Source of the DNA: Pseudomonadales bacterium
GTDB lineage: Bacteria > Pseudomonadota > Gammaproteobacteria > Pseudomonadales > Azotimanducaceae
Reading direction: 5' to 3'
Length of the DNA stretch: 23,958 bases
Assembly (NCBI GenBank): GCA_029244465.1
Contig: JAQWQN010000261.1
Coordinates: 1 to 23,958, forward strand
Below, piece after piece: positions 22,904 to 23,958 of this stretch. A program made the translations under genes and the position numbers. Numbering within the stretch: the stretch's first letter is position 1; every line of letters begins with the position of its first letter. Under the pieces are notes generated by a model. The model was not told where the DNA came from, made no database searches, and saw only the letters and a program-made list of their open reading frames with translations.

Positions 22904-23866
22904 ATGGACGCATCCGCGGCAACTCAAGCGACGCTTCTGGAACGAATCTGGGACGAAATTCGCGAACATAAACTTGAATCATTCATCGCCGAGTTGGATT
23001 CAAAAGGGTTCACTGTGATACCGCCGGAATTGGCTTGCCCGGGCAACCTTGGGGAGCGCTTACTCGCGGCTTGCCTTGATGTTGCAGAACGACGTAATGG
23101 TGAGCCACCAGACCTCAAGGATGGTTCGAGTCACGCCAATTTTAAAGGCCATTTAGATAAATTCACTGGAACGGCAGATTCGCCCTTTGGTGATTTAATG
23201 CAGTCGCTGATTTTTGAGGATCAGTTATTTGAAAAAGCGCTGATGAATCCGGTGTTGCTCACCTTGGCCAGTTACCTGTGCGGCTACAGTGTTGTGCTGT
23301 CGAGTATGGGTTGTTTCATGAAAGGCCCCAATCAATCGAGTTTTGCTTTACACACCGACACACCGATGCCATCGCCCCTACCGCCCCACTCCATGGTGTG
23401 CAATCTCACCTACGTGCTGACCGACTTTAACCGGAAAAATGGCGCTACTGCCTTCGTGCCAGGCAGCCACAAGTGGTGCCGTGCACCCGAAGCACATGAA
23501 TCAAACCCCGACAATAACCCCCATGCGATTGCCGTGGAGGCCGCTGCAGGCTCACTCGTCGTATGGCATGGCAACACCTGGCATGGTGCGTTCAACCGCT
23601 CGCGACCGGGGCTGCGCGTCAGCATCCCGGTCTATATGGCCCGACCGTACGTGCGCTCGCAGGAAGGACTGATCGGCGAAGTGCCACAGGAAATGTTGGA
23701 TCGCAATGATCCTCGCTTTGCGTGGTTACTGCAGCAGGGTCTATCGTATGGCTGGAGCAGCCAGGACGATGCAATTGCCCGAGTAGAGCATTCCAGTCCG
23801 CACGTTCAGGCAATGGTGGCGTACACTGGCGAGACTAGGTTTGGGTCAAATACGTTGTACGGATAA
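22904..23866 (+). CDS. Phytanoyl-CoA dioxygenase (PhyH) family protein
   Basis: 320 residues from ATG 22904; TTG 22892 and GTG 22895 are alternative starts, and none has a strong ribosome site. PhyH fold with Fe(II) ligands H150 and D152 in FALHTDTPMP and H227 in WHGNTWHGAFNRS, and R238 (PGLRVSIP) as the 2-oxoglutarate anchor. The segment NGATAFVPGSHK before the second His is typical. The sequence differs markedly from the other PhyH protein at 16862, so it is not a tandem copy. It probably hydroxylates a small organic substrate using oxygen and 2-oxoglutarate, so unlike the Rieske and P450 enzymes it needs no redox partner. It faces the tRNA gene at the right edge. Confidence 0.85.
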   Translation: MDASAATQATLLERIWDEIREHKLESFIAELDSKGFTVIPPELACPGNLGERLLAACLDVAERRNGEPPDLKDGSSHANFKGHLDKFTGTADSPFGDLMQSLIFEDQLFEKALMNPVLLTLASYLCGYSVVLSSMGCFMKGPNQSSFALHTDTPMPSPLPPHSMVCNLTYVLTDFNRKNGATAFVPGSHKWCRAPEAHESNPDNNPHAIAVEAAAGSLVVWHGNTWHGAFNRSRPGLRVSIPVYMARPYVRSQEGLIGEVPQEMLDRNDPRFAWLLQQGLSYGWSSQDDAIARVEHSSPHVQAMVAYTGETRFGSNTLYG

Positions 23867-23930
23867 CCACGCCCATCACTAGCGAGCGTTTTGCGCAAAG
23901 AGAGACTAAAAACTAACTTACGGGGTTAAT

Positions 23931-23958
23931 TGGTAGCTAGGGGGAGACTTGAACTCCC
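23931..23958 (-). tRNA. 3' end of a tRNA gene (cut by window edge)
   Basis: Read on the minus strand the last 28 bases give a T-arm, GGGAG-TTCAAGT-CTCCC, then CCTAGCT, A and CCA. The five-base T-stem is perfect, the loop fits TTCRANT, and the acceptor strand, discriminator A and encoded CCA follow at exact lengths. The 5' part, with the anticodon, lies beyond the window, so the amino acid is not known. A weak hairpin followed by GTTTTT lies just downstream (about 23905-23928), a possible terminator. Confidence 0.85.

Noticed and set aside
1..23958. CRISPR array, insertion sequence or long direct repeats
   Set aside because: No regularly spaced repeats, transposase-like frame or long repeats were seen on reading.

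Overview
The window looks like bacterial chromosome, probably from a marine or otherwise environmental gammaproteobacterium. This is an inference. The support is clear Shine-Dalgarno sites, moderate GC, dense genes with frequent strand switches, a tRNA gene with an encoded CCA end, and a set of catabolic families (Rieske oxygenases, PhyH dioxygenases, type III CoA-transferase, thiolase-like protein, CYP199-like P450, sulfatase) typical of bacteria that degrade complex organic matter. No transposase, integrase, phage gene, CRISPR array or dedicated regulator gene was seen.

Layout. Bases 1-2480 hold the 3' end of an unrecognised gene, a frameshifted SnoaL/NTF2-like gene coupled to a flippase-like membrane protein (minus strand), and a small four-helix membrane protein. 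Bases 2641-5273 (plus) form a run of Rieske oxygenase alpha subunit, dienelactone-hydrolase-like enzyme and exported TlpA-like thioredoxin. Bases 5285-7390 (minus) hold a MetE-like zinc-site protein and an exported protein of unknown function. Bases 7491-11759 hold a TLP1-type thiolase-like protein, an SDR, an exported alpha/beta hydrolase and a second DLH-like hydrolase. Bases 11862-16700 hold a formylglycine-type sulfatase divergent from a type III CoA-transferase, then a tightly coupled Rieske oxygenase/VOC pair. Bases 16862-21172 hold a PhyH dioxygenase overlapping a D-2-hydroxyacid dehydrogenase, an EthD-like small protein with a second VOC protein, and an aldehyde dehydrogenase. Bases 21252-23866 hold a P450, a gene-poor stretch and a second PhyH protein. 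A tRNA 3' end is cut by the right edge.

How the genes may work together (inference). The contents suggest stepwise breakdown of a decorated, perhaps methoxylated, sulfated or branched/cyclic carboxylic compound. Sulfatase and hydrolases would remove substituents, Rieske, P450 and PhyH enzymes would hydroxylate, CoA-transferase would activate, SDR, hydroxyacid and aldehyde dehydrogenases would oxidise, and VOC and thiolase-like proteins would rearrange or cleave. No electron-transfer partner for either Rieske protein or the P450 is encoded here, so these must be supplied from elsewhere.

Most notable signals: (i) a perfect 9-bp inverted repeat (GATACCGTT, 8-base spacer, AACGGTATC) in the 66-bp divergent region between the sulfatase and CoA-transferase genes, with an 11-base half-site shared with the thiolase-like gene's promoter region; (ii) the translationally coupled PhyH/D-2-hydroxyacid dehydrogenase pair, which with the nearby ALDH and thiolase-like genes resembles parts of an alpha-oxidation route; (iii) two apparent frameshifts, at about 761-772 and 16790-16841.
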